Of a DNA stretch of 64,000 bases, positions 28,340 to 37,432 are shown one piece after another (the stretch's first letter is position 1; each line of letters starts with the position of its first letter). The stretch is from the NCBI GenBank assembly GCA_900113385.1, contig FOPE01000003.1, forward strand, positions 1 through 64,000. The letters are read 5' to 3'. The notes under the pieces are model-generated. The model searched no databases, had not been told where the DNA came from, and saw nothing but the letters and a program-made list of their open reading frames with translations. The stretch is from Lachnospiraceae bacterium C7. GTDB taxonomy: Bacteria; Bacillota; Clostridia; Lachnospirales; Lachnospiraceae. Both the position numbers and the translations under genes were made by a program.

Positions 28340-28367
28340 TAAGAAAAGAATATATTAGAGTCGATAT
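28340..28367 (+). promoter_or_regulatory. Sigma-D (sigma-28) promoter of flagellin
   Basis: TAAG, 16 bases, GTCGATAT, against the Bacillus consensus TAAA-N14-16-GCCGATAT. The leader to the ATG is about 80 bases and contains three GGA motifs (28392, 28416, 28444), the last within the ribosome site, which would allow CsrA control; that part is speculative. Confidence 0.65.
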
Positions 28368-28453
28368 TATAAGCAGACAAAGATCAGACAAGGATAGTCG
28401 GTTAAGAAATAGCAAGGATGCAGGTAGCCAATGTGGCGAGATAGGAGAGATAT

Positions 28454-29932
28454 ATGAAGATAAACCACAATTTGTCTGCGGTAATTAGCAACAATCAACT
28501 AAAAAGGATTGAACAGAATTTGGCGGCATCAACCGAAAGACTTTCGACAGGTTACAAAATTAATAAGCCAGGTGATAGTCCAGCTGGTCTAGCAATTTCA
28601 CATAGAATGCAGACACAAATTGACGCAATTAATCAAGCAAGTGATAATACTTCAGCAGGAATCTCTGTTATGCAAATAGCAGACGGAGCACTTAACGAAG
28701 TTAGTAGTGTTTTGCAGAGAATGAGAGAACTTTCAGTTCAAGCGGCCAGTGACTCGAATACACCTGAGGATAAAAAAGCAATTCAGGCAGAAATTCAAAA
28801 TTTAAAATCAGAAGTTGATAGAATTTCCACAGACACAGAGTATAATACAAAAAATTTATTAGATGGTTCTGCAGATCAAAAAAGTTATGCATATCAATAT
28901 GATGCTTCAGGAAACAGAATAGCAAGTACACAAACAGATAGATTATATGTGTCAGATGCTGTAGAGGTTGGCACATATAAATATAAGATTAAAGAAGAAG
29001 CTCAAAAGGCTAATATAGGTTTAGCTCTTGATCCACAGACGGCAAGCCAAGATACAAGTGCAATTGGCGTGGATGGTTCAATTGATATTAATGGATCATC
29101 AGTGGAAATTAAGGCTGATATGACAGTGGCTGAAGCATATGAAGCTTTTAGAAATGCAGCAGAAATTGGAGAGGCAGTTATTAATCCTGACACTCAAAAA
29201 TTGGAATCAGTAGAGTATGGAACAGCACATCAGCTTAGCATAACATGTTCAAGTCCAGATGTAGCAACAAAATTTTTCAGTGGAACATTTAACCCTGTAG
29301 ATGCGTCGGACCCAACAGGAAACGTGGTGTTTGAATCATATGAAGATGATTCAACAGCAGGAAAAAATGTTTCTATAGAATTAGATACAACAGGAATTAA
29401 AGGTTTTGACGTGAATGCAACTGTTTACACAGATGGAAATCGTGTTACAGTAACTGACATAAGTGGTTTTAAAATTGAATTGCTTAATAGTGCAGCTGCT
29501 AATGAAAAAATTGAAATTGATGTAACAGATATTGGAAAAATGAAATTACAGGTAGGCGGAAATCAGTATCAAGAGATAGCTGTAAGAATACCAGAAATTT
29601 CAACAAAATCATTATATATAGATAACTTAAATGTAGTTACAGTCAATGGTGGTGGATATGCAATTTCTGCATTAGACAAAGCCATTGAAAAAGTTTCATC
29701 AACAAGATCAGGAATAGGTGCGGCACAAAATAGGTTAATCCATGCACAAAATTCTTTAGAAGAATCAGATGAAAATATGACAGGAGCATTTTCTACGTTA
29801 ATGGATACCGATATGGCGGAGGAAATGACTAAATATACAGAAGAAAATATTTTGAATCAAGCAACAATTTCAGTTCTATCACAAGCAAATGATATGCCAC
29901 AACAGATTTTATCATTATTAACAAGTGGCTAA
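28454..29932 (+). CDS. fliC: Flagellin
   Basis: A 492-aa filament subunit. The conserved N-terminal D0/D1 region (MKINHNLSAVISNNQLKRI, then LSTGYKINKPGDSPAGLAIS) and C-terminal D1/D0 region (RSGIGAAQNRLIHAQNSL, ending ILSLLTSG) are typical. Residues about 140-400 are a variable surface domain rich in Thr, Asp and Gly. There is no signal peptide, as expected for type III export. The ribosome site is AGGAGAG. It is followed by fliS and has a sigma-D promoter. Confidence 0.96.
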   Translation: MKINHNLSAVISNNQLKRIEQNLAASTERLSTGYKINKPGDSPAGLAISHRMQTQIDAINQASDNTSAGISVMQIADGALNEVSSVLQRMRELSVQAASDSNTPEDKKAIQAEIQNLKSEVDRISTDTEYNTKNLLDGSADQKSYAYQYDASGNRIASTQTDRLYVSDAVEVGTYKYKIKEEAQKANIGLALDPQTASQDTSAIGVDGSIDINGSSVEIKADMTVAEAYEAFRNAAEIGEAVINPDTQKLESVEYGTAHQLSITCSSPDVATKFFSGTFNPVDASDPTGNVVFESYEDDSTAGKNVSIELDTTGIKGFDVNATVYTDGNRVTVTDISGFKIELLNSAAANEKIEIDVTDIGKMKLQVGGNQYQEIAVRIPEISTKSLYIDNLNVVTVNGGGYAISALDKAIEKVSSTRSGIGAAQNRLIHAQNSLEESDENMTGAFSTLMDTDMAEEMTKYTEENILNQATISVLSQANDMPQQILSLLTSG

Positions 29933-29986
29933 AATAAAAAAGAGTTGGTTAGAGAAAATTAAAGGATATGAAATGGGAGGTCAATT

Positions 29987-30460
29987 ATGACACAAGAAAA
30001 AATTCAAGAATTTACTAGAAGATTAAGTCAATGTAACAAGAGTGAAATGGTTTTGATTAATTACGAAATTGCATTTACATTTATGGATGATGCTAAAGAA
30101 GCATTAAATCAGAACAATCACGATGAATTTAAAAACAACATTCAGAGAGCTCAAAAATCAGTACTTGAATTAAAGAAAGCTCTAAATTTAGATTTTGAAA
30201 TAGCAAAAAATCTAAATGAGATATATATTTATGTAAACAAAAAGCTTTCTGAAAGTTTATACAAACAAGAAAGTGAGCAAATTGATGAGGCAAGAGGATT
30301 GCTTAATCGATTATATGAAAGTTTTGCAGTTGCTGCAAAAGAAGATACGTCTGAGCCACTTATGGAAAATGCACAAAAAGTTGTGGCAGGAATGACATAT
30401 GGCAAAGACGATTTAACAGAGACATATACTAACGATTCCAATCGTGGGTTTTTAGTATAA
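29987..30460 (+). CDS. fliS: Flagellin chaperone FliS-like protein
   Basis: A 157-aa helical protein 54 bases behind flagellin, with AATGGGAGG before the ATG. The segment ALNLDFEIAKNLNEIYIYVNKKL and the C-terminal GMTYGKDDLTETYTNDSNRG match the FliS pattern in Clostridia. FliS binds the flagellin C-terminus and stops early polymerisation. It shares the sigma-D unit with flagellin and ends at a strong terminator. Confidence 0.85.
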   Translation: MTQEKIQEFTRRLSQCNKSEMVLINYEIAFTFMDDAKEALNQNNHDEFKNNIQRAQKSVLELKKALNLDFEIAKNLNEIYIYVNKKLSESLYKQESEQIDEARGLLNRLYESFAVAAKEDTSEPLMENAQKVVAGMTYGKDDLTETYTNDSNRGFLV

Positions 30461-30481
30461 AATATTTTTTCTCTTCTTATT

Positions 30482-30519
30482 GCGCCAGTAGATGAAAGTC
30501 TATTGGCGCTTTTTTTCTT
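30482..30519 (+). terminator. Terminator after fliS
   Basis: GCGCCA(A/G-rich)TAGA pairs with TCTATTGGCGC around TGAAAG and is followed by seven T. Confidence 0.9.
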
Positions 30520-30609
30520 TGATTATCAAGGGATGTAAGAAAAAGGGCAAGAAACACTCAAAAAACATTGTTACATTTTCACAAAACAAAAGAAATTGAA
30601 AAAAAGCTA

Positions 30610-30638
30610 TGGACAAATAAAAAAAATCTTGGTATACT
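30610..30638 (+). promoter_or_regulatory. Promoter of the Tad pilus locus
   Basis: TGGACA, 17 bases, TATACT. The start point near 30645 leaves only about 20 bases to the ATG at 30664, which excludes the longer upstream reading of the first gene. Confidence 0.75.
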
Positions 30639-30663
30639 CGCAAGTGCAATCGAGGTGATGCAA

Positions 30664-31191
30664 ATGAATGTAAGTAATGCATCGGATCTTATTCTTTTTT
30701 CAGTTCTAATTATGTTTCTCATAATAGCAACAATCCAAGATTTTAAAAATTATAAGATAAAAAATTATTTAATAATGATAGGCATTTTTACAGGTAGCCT
30801 TTTGAATATTTTAACGAAAGGCACAAATCACAGTGTTTATATTCTAATAAACATTATATTCCCAATAATTATTTTATATTTAATATATGCCATTGGTGCT
30901 GTAGGCGCAGGAGATGTAAAGCTTTTTGCATTATGTGGCAGTTTTATAAGCAGAAAAGAACTTTTAAATTTAATAGTAATATCTTTTGTTATCGCGGCAA
31001 TTTTTTCGGTGATAAAGTTAGTTTATACAAAAACATTGATTCAAAAAATGAAAAATATAATATTTTACGTAAATGAGATTTTATCGGGAAATATACAAAG
31101 TTATAGCAGAGATATGAAGGATAATAGGAATTTAATACATTTTTCTCTACCAATTCTTATTGGGGCAATGATAACAAAAATTTGTATATGA
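30664..31191 (+). CDS. A24 prepilin peptidase, first of two in the Tad locus
   Basis: A 175-aa multi-spanning membrane protease (five or six hydrophobic helices). The two catalytic Asp of A24 peptidases fit in IATIQDFKNYKIKN and in VGAGDVKLFAL (GxGD motif). It lacks an N-methylase domain, like CpaA/TadV. It would remove leader peptides from Flp and the TadE-like pseudopilins. The start follows GAGGTG, and the promoter lies immediately upstream. The gene begins the Tad operon; a second A24 gene is at 38217. Confidence 0.88.
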   Translation: MNVSNASDLILFSVLIMFLIIATIQDFKNYKIKNYLIMIGIFTGSLLNILTKGTNHSVYILINIIFPIIILYLIYAIGAVGAGDVKLFALCGSFISRKELLNLIVISFVIAAIFSVIKLVYTKTLIQKMKNIIFYVNEILSGNIQSYSRDMKDNRNLIHFSLPILIGAMITKICI

Positions 31192-31215
31192 AATTAAAAC
31201 AAAAGGTGGTTTGAA

Positions 31216-32241
31216 ATGAAAAAGATTAAATTAGGAATTTGTACTAATAATGATGAGTATGGAACAAGATTTCATAATTATGTAATGAATCATCAAAAAA
31301 ATAAAATAGAGTGTTTCATCTTTAGTAGTGTTGAAAAAATTCAAGAATTTACAGCGGAAAAAAATGAAAAGCTAGATGTGATTGTTTTTTCTTCATTAAA
31401 AAATGATGATTTAATAATAATAAAAAATATCTCAGGGAAAAAATTATATTTGTATGATGAAGATGAGGACATTAAAGAAATAAAAGACATGAAAATTATC
31501 GATAAGTTCCAAGAAGTTTCAAAAATAATTGATGAAATTTTCAAGGAAACAGAAGATGAAATATCAATAGTCCAGGAAGATATTTTGTTAACCGATGAGC
31601 CAAGAATAATAGGTATTTATTCTTTATCAGATTCACAATTGCAACTTTCTATGGCTGTTACAGTGGCTAATATTTTAAAAGATACAGAAGAAGCTTTACT
31701 AATTGATCTTCAAGAAAACAGCGGATTATCTGAATGCTTTTCCCAGGAAAATGAAAATATAATGGGCCTTGAAGATGTGCTTATAATGGCACAAAATAAG
31801 AAGATATCAAGAAAAAGAATGTATTCTTGCATCGGAAACACAGAGTATTTCGATTATATTTATCCACTAAAAAACAGTTCTTATTTATCAGAAATTGAAA
31901 AGGATGTTTGGGATGGCTTAATAAAACTTATAGCTAGAAAGTTATCATATTCTACTATAATTGTTAATTTAGGTAGCCGATTTAGTGGCTTTTTTCAGCT
32001 CCTTAGCCAGTGCAGTGAAATATATTTAGTAGGTAAAAAATCAAAATTAAAAGAAATTCGAGAAGAATCTTTTAAAGGAGAACTAGAAAAAAATAATCAG
32101 TTAGAAACTCTGAAAAAAATAAGTAGTATCGAAATTCCAAGATACAAAGATTATGAAATTTCTGCAAGTGATTGTATAAATCAGTGGAAATGGAGTGAGT
32201 TTGGAGATGATTTACGAAAAAAAATCGTAGGAGCAAATTGA
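31216..32241 (+). CDS. TadZ/CpaE-like pilus localisation protein
   Basis: A 341-aa protein. Residues about 1-115 are an atypical receiver-like domain (alternating strands and helices, no clear phospho-Asp pocket). Residues about 130-330 are a MinD/ParA-like fold in which Walker A is lost (IIGIYSLSDSQLQLSMAVT has no Lys), while the strands TEEALLIDLQE and YSTIIVNLGSRFSG remain. TadZ marks the cell site where the Tad machine is built. The gene lies 1 base before cpaF. The same degenerate ATPase type occurs twice next to the kinase at 24646-26603. Confidence 0.75.
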   Translation: MKKIKLGICTNNDEYGTRFHNYVMNHQKNKIECFIFSSVEKIQEFTAEKNEKLDVIVFSSLKNDDLIIIKNISGKKLYLYDEDEDIKEIKDMKIIDKFQEVSKIIDEIFKETEDEISIVQEDILLTDEPRIIGIYSLSDSQLQLSMAVTVANILKDTEEALLIDLQENSGLSECFSQENENIMGLEDVLIMAQNKKISRKRMYSCIGNTEYFDYIYPLKNSSYLSEIEKDVWDGLIKLIARKLSYSTIIVNLGSRFSGFFQLLSQCSEIYLVGKKSKLKEIREESFKGELEKNNQLETLKKISSIEIPRYKDYEISASDCINQWKWSEFGDDLRKKIVGAN

Positions 32242-32242
32242 T

Positions 32243-33468
32243 ATGAATTTTAAAAAAAATAACTACTCAATGCTATATGATTTGGCAAAAAAAGCTGTTA
32301 TGGATAGGCTAGATTTTTCAAGAGAAATGGATGATGAAGAAATAGAAAATATCATAGCTGAAGAAGTTGCTAAATTAGCAGTAGATAAAGAGATAAAATT
32401 AAAAGAAAGAGCAAGCTTAGAGAAAAATATCTTCAATTCTTTGAGAAAATTAGATGTACTTCAAGAATTAATAGACAATCCTCATATAAGTGAAATAATG
32501 ATTAACGGTCCTAAAGATATTTTTTATGAAAAAAATGGTAAAATCGTAAAATCAGATCAATGTTTTGCTTCGGAGGAAAAATTACAAGATGTAATTCAAC
32601 AAATAGTTGGAAAACATAACAGAGTAGTAAATGAATCAAGTCCCATAGTAGATACAAGATTACCAAACGGTTCCCGAGTGAATATAGTTCTTTCCCCAAT
32701 TTCTTTGGACGGCTCTTCAATATCTATAAGAAAGTTTCCAGATAAACCCTTAGAAATGCAAAGTTTAATAGAGAAAAATTCTTTAACAGCAGAAGCAGCA
32801 GAATTTTTGAAGTTATTAGTTAAATCACGATATAACATATTTATATCAGGCGGTACAAGTTCAGGAAAAACTACTTTTTGAATGCATTATCTAACTATAT
32901 TAATAATGACGAGAGGATTATAACAATTGAAGATTCTGCTGAATTACAGATACAAGGAATTAGCAATTTAGTACGATTAGAGACTAGAAATGCAAATATT
33001 GATGGCGTGACTCCTATAACTATTAGAGATCTAATTAGATCAGCGCTTAGAATGCGACCAGACAGAATTATTGTTGGCGAATGTAGAGGAGAAGAAACCT
33101 TAGATATGCTCCAAGCCATGAATACCGGACATGATGGAAGTTTATCAACGGGACATGCTAATTCGTGCCGTGATATTTTAGCTAGAATTGAGACTATGGT
33201 TTTGATGGGGATGGAACTTCCGTTACCTGCTATTAGATCACAAATTGCATCTGGTATAGATATAATAGTTCATTTAGGACGTTTAGCAGATAAAACTAGA
33301 AGGGTAATAGATATTTCTGAAGTGAATGGAATTGAAGATGGAGAAATACAATTGAATCCACTTTATGTTTTAGACGAAGAAAAGAACCTTATAAAAAAAG
33401 GTAAATTAATTCATAAGGAAAAAATCTATGGAGTTGGACTGCAGGAGGAATTAAAAAAATATGAGTAA
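32243..33468 (+). pseudogene. cpaF: CpaF/TadA secretion ATPase, frameshifted in Walker A
   Basis: The secretion ATPase that powers Tad pilus assembly, about 409 aa if read through. The first frame (32243-32881, 212 aa) ends GGTSSGKTTF then TGA at a run of five T. The -1 frame resumes at once with LNALSNYINNDERIITIEDSAEL and runs to 33468, with the Walker B region RPDRIIVGECRGEE and HIS-box-like GSLSTGHANS. Joined, GKTTFLNALSNY is what CpaF proteins normally have, so one T is missing or a -1 frameshift is needed. The break forms TTGA, where TTG could act as a restart codon, but a protein split inside Walker A would hardly work. All other parts look intact, so the lesion is recent, an assembly error, or recoded. 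Confidence 0.85.
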
Positions 33469-34201
33469 TTATAACGAGTATATTTTTACCAAAAAAGATA
33501 AATTAATAAATTTTGCATCAGCAATAGTTTTGGCAATTGTAATTGCATATCTTTTTTATAATTCGCCAATTGCATTAGTTGTGACTCCAGGCTTTTATAT
33601 TTTTATTAAGAAGTTTTTGATGAAATATAGAATTAATCAACAAAAAAAAGAGGTAGAAAAAGAATTTGTAGATGGAATGCAGTCTGTTTGTACTTCGCTT
33701 TTAGCTGGATATTCATTAGAAAATGCATTTAAAGAAGCTGAGACAGAATTGAAATTACTTTATGGTGAGAATGCAATTATGGTTGAAGAATTTCGACAAA
33801 TCAACCAATCGGTTGAACTTAATATACCGCTAGAAAAGATAATAGAAGATTTTGCATTAAGAAGTGGTTCGGAAGAAATTGTAAGCTTTTCAGAAGTCTT
33901 TTCCTATGCAAAAAGAGGTGGCGGTGACTTTGTAAAAATCATTGAAACAACAACGATGCATATTCGAGAAACCATAGAAACACATCGAGAAATAGATATT
34001 TTAGTTGCCTCTAAAAAATATGAGCAAAATATTATGAGTGGAATTCCAATTTTTATAATGGCTTATTTAAGAGTGTCCTCAGGTGATTATCTAAATGCAC
34101 TTTATCACAATGTGGCTGGAGTGCTTTTTATGACAGTTTGCTTAGGAGCTTATGGAGCGGCATTTTATTTGGCAGATAAAATTTTGCAGATAGAGGTGTA
34201 A
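33461..34201 (+). CDS. tadB: TadB, Tad pilus inner-membrane platform protein
   Basis: A 246-aa T2SSF-family protein. Two N-terminal hydrophobic segments (about 15-50) are followed by the cytosolic helical domain (EFVDGMQSVCTSLLAGYSLENAF, then EVFSYAKRGGGDFVKIIE) and two further helices at about 190-240. It lacks the longer N-terminus of proteobacterial TadB. Its ATG overlaps the cpaF end by 8 bases, so translation is coupled. It should form the platform together with TadC. Confidence 0.85.
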   Translation: MSNYNEYIFTKKDKLINFASAIVLAIVIAYLFYNSPIALVVTPGFYIFIKKFLMKYRINQQKKEVEKEFVDGMQSVCTSLLAGYSLENAFKEAETELKLLYGENAIMVEEFRQINQSVELNIPLEKIIEDFALRSGSEEIVSFSEVFSYAKRGGGDFVKIIETTTMHIRETIETHREIDILVASKKYEQNIMSGIPIFIMAYLRVSSGDYLNALYHNVAGVLFMTVCLGAYGAAFYLADKILQIEV

Positions 34202-34202
34202 C

Positions 34203-35408
34203 ATGGAAAGAAAAAAGATTATTAAAATACTTCTTTTCGCAATAATAATTGGACTTTTTGCCGATATAATCTCATTTATAGGAAGTGATTCTATAAAATT
34301 AAAGAGAAATGAAATTGGCGAAGGAAGTACAGAAGTAGACGTATCTTTAAATGCAAAGGATACACTAAAAAACTATAAATACAAAATTAATATACAGGAA
34401 AAGAATTTAACAAAAAAAGAAAAGAAAGCAATTTTTAAAAAAGCAAAAAAAGAGATAGACTCAGGTTTTTGCAGTGATAAAGAAGATAAAAATCATGTAA
34501 CAAAGACTGTAAATCTTCCAGAAAAACTTGTTGATGGAAAGATTCAAGCTGAGTGGACTTTTGACAGATATGATGTAATAAATCCCAATGGAACATTAAT
34601 TTATAATAAAATTTCTAAAAAAGGTGACATTGTTACGGCAAAAGTTGAATTAACATGTGGAAGCAATCAAGAAGAATACAGTTTTGCTTTTGTTGTTTAT
34701 CCACGTAAGCTTAGTAAAAAAGAAGAACTTATCCAGAAAGTAAACAAATATTTTGTGGATGAACAAAAGGATTCTAAATCAGAAAGTGTAAAACTTCCTA
34801 GTAAGATTGGAAATACAAAATTAAAATGGAAGAAGCCTATTAACTTTTATGCGCTAAAGATTTTAGGATTTTCCGTAGTTGTAATTTTTCTCTTAAGGTT
34901 AAAAGATTTAGAGGATAGTAATAATAAGAAAAAGGAACATGAATTAAATCTAAGATTAGATTATCCAAAAATAGTAAGTAAGTTATCAATTTTATTAGGC
35001 TCAGGAATGTCAGTTTCTCAAGCTTGGAATAAAATTGCTGTTAAATATTTAGAAGAAAAAGAAAATAATGGCAAAATTAGGCCAGGATATGAAGAACTTT
35101 TAAAGGCTAACCGAGAGATAAAAGACGGTGAATCTGAGAAAGTTGCGTATCAAAAGTTTGGTGAAAGGGCTGGGATTCCAGAATATAGAAAATTTTCTAG
35201 AATATTAATCCAAAATATGCAAAAGGGTTCTAGAGGTTTAAGCCAAACACTTGAAAATGAGGCAATTGCTTCATTTGAAGCTAGAAAAAATCTAGCTAGG
35301 AAATTAGGTGAGGAAGCAGGAACTAAACTTCTTTTACCTATGATGATAATGATGGGAATAGTGATGGCAGTGGTTATAGCCCCAGCCATATTCACTTTTC
35401 AAATATAA
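34203..35408 (+). CDS. tadC: TadC-like platform protein with an added ectodomain
   Basis: A 401-aa protein. A membrane helix at about 8-26 is followed by roughly 185 residues predicted outside the cytoplasm (Lys/Glu-rich, beta-strand pattern, GSTEVDVSLNAKDTLKNYKY), a second helix at about 218-236, the T2SSF cytosolic domain (LLGSGMSVSQAWNKIAVKYL, FSRILIQNMQKGSRGLSQTL) and a C-terminal helix (MMIMMGIVMAVVIAPAIF). Classical TadC lacks the ectodomain. In a Gram-positive it could guide pilin through the wall zone; that is inference. It starts 1 base after tadB. Confidence 0.82.
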   Translation: MERKKIIKILLFAIIIGLFADIISFIGSDSIKLKRNEIGEGSTEVDVSLNAKDTLKNYKYKINIQEKNLTKKEKKAIFKKAKKEIDSGFCSDKEDKNHVTKTVNLPEKLVDGKIQAEWTFDRYDVINPNGTLIYNKISKKGDIVTAKVELTCGSNQEEYSFAFVVYPRKLSKKEELIQKVNKYFVDEQKDSKSESVKLPSKIGNTKLKWKKPINFYALKILGFSVVVIFLLRLKDLEDSNNKKKEHELNLRLDYPKIVSKLSILLGSGMSVSQAWNKIAVKYLEEKENNGKIRPGYEELLKANREIKDGESEKVAYQKFGERAGIPEYRKFSRILIQNMQKGSRGLSQTLENEAIASFEARKNLARKLGEEAGTKLLLPMMIMMGIVMAVVIAPAIFTFQI

Positions 35409-35466
35409 ATTTCCATAAAAGTATGTGGATTAGTAAAAACTGATCCAAAAGAAAGGAGAAAAAAAT

Positions 35467-35655
35467 ATGAAATTTATGAATCAAATTAAAAACCATTTTG
35501 TAGGATTTTTAAGAGAGGAAGACGGTGTAGGTGTTGTAGAATTAATTTTAATTCTTGTAGTCTTAATCGGTTTAGTATTAATTTTCAAAGATCAACTTAC
35601 ATCTCTCGTAAATAAAATCTTTAAAAACATTTCAGACAAAGCAAGTTCAGTTTAA
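35467..35655 (+). CDS. flp: Flp-type pilin
   Basis: A 62-aa type IVb prepilin. A short basic leader ends in EEDG, and cleavage after this Gly would give VGVVELILILVVLIGL with Glu at +5, the hallmark of pilins cut by A24 peptidases. The hydrophobic helix is followed by a short tail ending DKASSV. AAAGGAG precedes the ATG. It is probably the major pilus subunit, being small and centrally placed among the tad genes. Confidence 0.88.
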   Translation: MKFMNQIKNHFVGFLREEDGVGVVELILILVVLIGLVLIFKDQLTSLVNKIFKNISDKASSV

Positions 35656-35657
35656 AA

Positions 35658-37214
35658 ATGATAAGAAAAGCAAAAGCAAGCATAACAATATTTTCGGCAC
35701 TTTCTTTAATGCTAGTGGCAGCAGTTACATTTTCGTTACTTGAAGCTGCTAGGGTGCAGGAGGTAAGAAAAGTTGCAAGAATGAATTCAAATGCAGCAGT
35801 AGAATCTGTATTTGCAGAATACAATACTCCACTATACAAAAAATATAATCTGTTAGGTTATTGGGCAGGAAGCGCAAAAGGTAGAATGTCCATGGCAGGA
35901 ACAGAGGTGAAGTTAGAAGATTATTCAAACGAATCGTATGGTATCAAACCTCTTTTTATTCTAAAAAATCCAATTGACTTAATTCACATGAAAACCAAAG
36001 CAAATGTAAATGGTTATTCACTTATTACAGATGATAATGGAATGGCCTTTGTTAATGCAGTTTCTGCATATGAAAAGCAAAATTTGCCAGAAAATGCAGC
36101 AAATGAAATTTTTAAAAAATATAGTGAAATAAATCAATCATCAGATAAGAATAAAATGGAAAAAGATATATCAGATGGTTCAGATGCAATTGATGATCCA
36201 AAGCAATATGCCAAGGATCATGACATACCTTTGACTAAAGAAGAAGCCGAAAATGGAAATGCTTCAGAATCTAAAGAACAATCAGATAATCAAGATAGTC
36301 AAGAAGAAAATCAAAAGAAAGAAAATCCACTTAAAGCGCTTAAGGATATCAAAGATAGAGGTATCCTTAGCGTTGTGGTTGAAAAACCAGGTGAAATTTC
36401 TAAAAATGAAATTGATACATCAGATATGGTATCAAATAGGAAATTAGAAAAAGGAACAAAACCTTTGTCAACATCGAAACAATGGTATAACAAAGTAGCC
36501 TTAGAACATTATATTACAAGTAAGTTTTCAAATTTTAAGGACCCTAGAGTAGATGGAGCGCTTCAATATGAACAGGAATTCATTTTATGTGGAAAAAACA
36601 GTGACGTTGAAAATTTAAAAAGTACTATAAATAAAATATTATTAACACGTCAAGCAGCTAATATGGCAGCAATTGTCAAAGATCCTCAAAAAATGGCAGA
36701 AGCAGAAGCTCTTGCTACAACGTTAGCGGGCATAACTTTAAATCCAGCGATAATAGAATGCGTAAAATGGGGACTTATAACAGGATGGGCTTATGGAGAA
36801 AGTATTCTAGATGTAAGAACATTGTTGTCTGGAGGAAAAATATCTCCTATAAAAAGTTCAAGTCAGTGGACACTTAGTTTAAGTGGACTAGGTTCTTTGG
36901 CTAATGGTTCTATCAAAGCAAAGGATTGCAAAAATGGCATGGATTACAACGAATATGTTGCAGCCATGTTGGTATTGAAGAATCAAGGAAATATAGCAAT
37001 GAATGCTATGAGTTTAATGGAAAAAAATGTTAAAAGTGAAAAAGGCTATGAAAATTTTAAAATGGATAATGTTGTTATAGAAATGAATGTAGATTACACC
37101 TATAGCCATAATCCAGTATTTCTAAGCCTTATACCAATGAAACTTGGTAACATAAATTGTTTCGAGTATACAGACAGCGCCTCATATTCATACCTGAAAA
37201 ATTGTAAAAAATAA
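35658..37214 (+). CDS. DUF5702-like Tad-associated surface protein
   Basis: A 518-aa protein with an N-terminal hydrophobic helix (ASITIFSALSLMLVAAVTF) preceded by basic residues, as in TadE/TadG pseudopilins, and a large extracellular part. Residues about 175-225 are Asp/Glu/Asn/Gln-rich and probably disordered. It starts 2 bases after the flp stop and has no ribosome site, so translation must be coupled to flp. I read it as the DUF5702 family found in Clostridial tad clusters; a minor pilin or tip role is likely but unproven. Confidence 0.7.
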   Translation: MIRKAKASITIFSALSLMLVAAVTFSLLEAARVQEVRKVARMNSNAAVESVFAEYNTPLYKKYNLLGYWAGSAKGRMSMAGTEVKLEDYSNESYGIKPLFILKNPIDLIHMKTKANVNGYSLITDDNGMAFVNAVSAYEKQNLPENAANEIFKKYSEINQSSDKNKMEKDISDGSDAIDDPKQYAKDHDIPLTKEEAENGNASESKEQSDNQDSQEENQKKENPLKALKDIKDRGILSVVVEKPGEISKNEIDTSDMVSNRKLEKGTKPLSTSKQWYNKVALEHYITSKFSNFKDPRVDGALQYEQEFILCGKNSDVENLKSTINKILLTRQAANMAAIVKDPQKMAEAEALATTLAGITLNPAIIECVKWGLITGWAYGESILDVRTLLSGGKISPIKSSSQWTLSLSGLGSLANGSIKAKDCKNGMDYNEYVAAMLVLKNQGNIAMNAMSLMEKNVKSEKGYENFKMDNVVIEMNVDYTYSHNPVFLSLIPMKLGNINCFEYTDSASYSYLKNCKK

Positions 37215-37244
37215 ATTAAAAATTAGTTTATTTTTTATATTAAG

Positions 37245-37432
37245 GCAGGTGTATACAGGTGCACTTCAAAAATCATCTCAAAATACATCTAAATAATACA
37301 AAACCAAGCTATCACTGGTTTAAAAAATTATAAATTATAACAAAGAAAGGAAAAATCTCTCTCAATATTATGTACGCAAAAAACAATAAAAAATACAATA
37401 ATATAAAATTGAAGGCACCTGTATACACCTGC
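37245..37432. repeat. 18-bp inverted repeat around the start of the TadE-like gene
   Basis: GCAGGTGTATACAGGTGC at 37245-37262 has its exact reverse complement at 37415-37432. With a one-base bulge (A at 37263) the match continues through CTTCA. The loop of about 150 bases contains the ribosome site and the ATG at 37370 of the next gene, and the second arm lies within its codons 16-21. Each arm also has a GTATAC centre. It may be a translation-controlling RNA structure or a pair of regulator sites. Confidence 0.85.
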
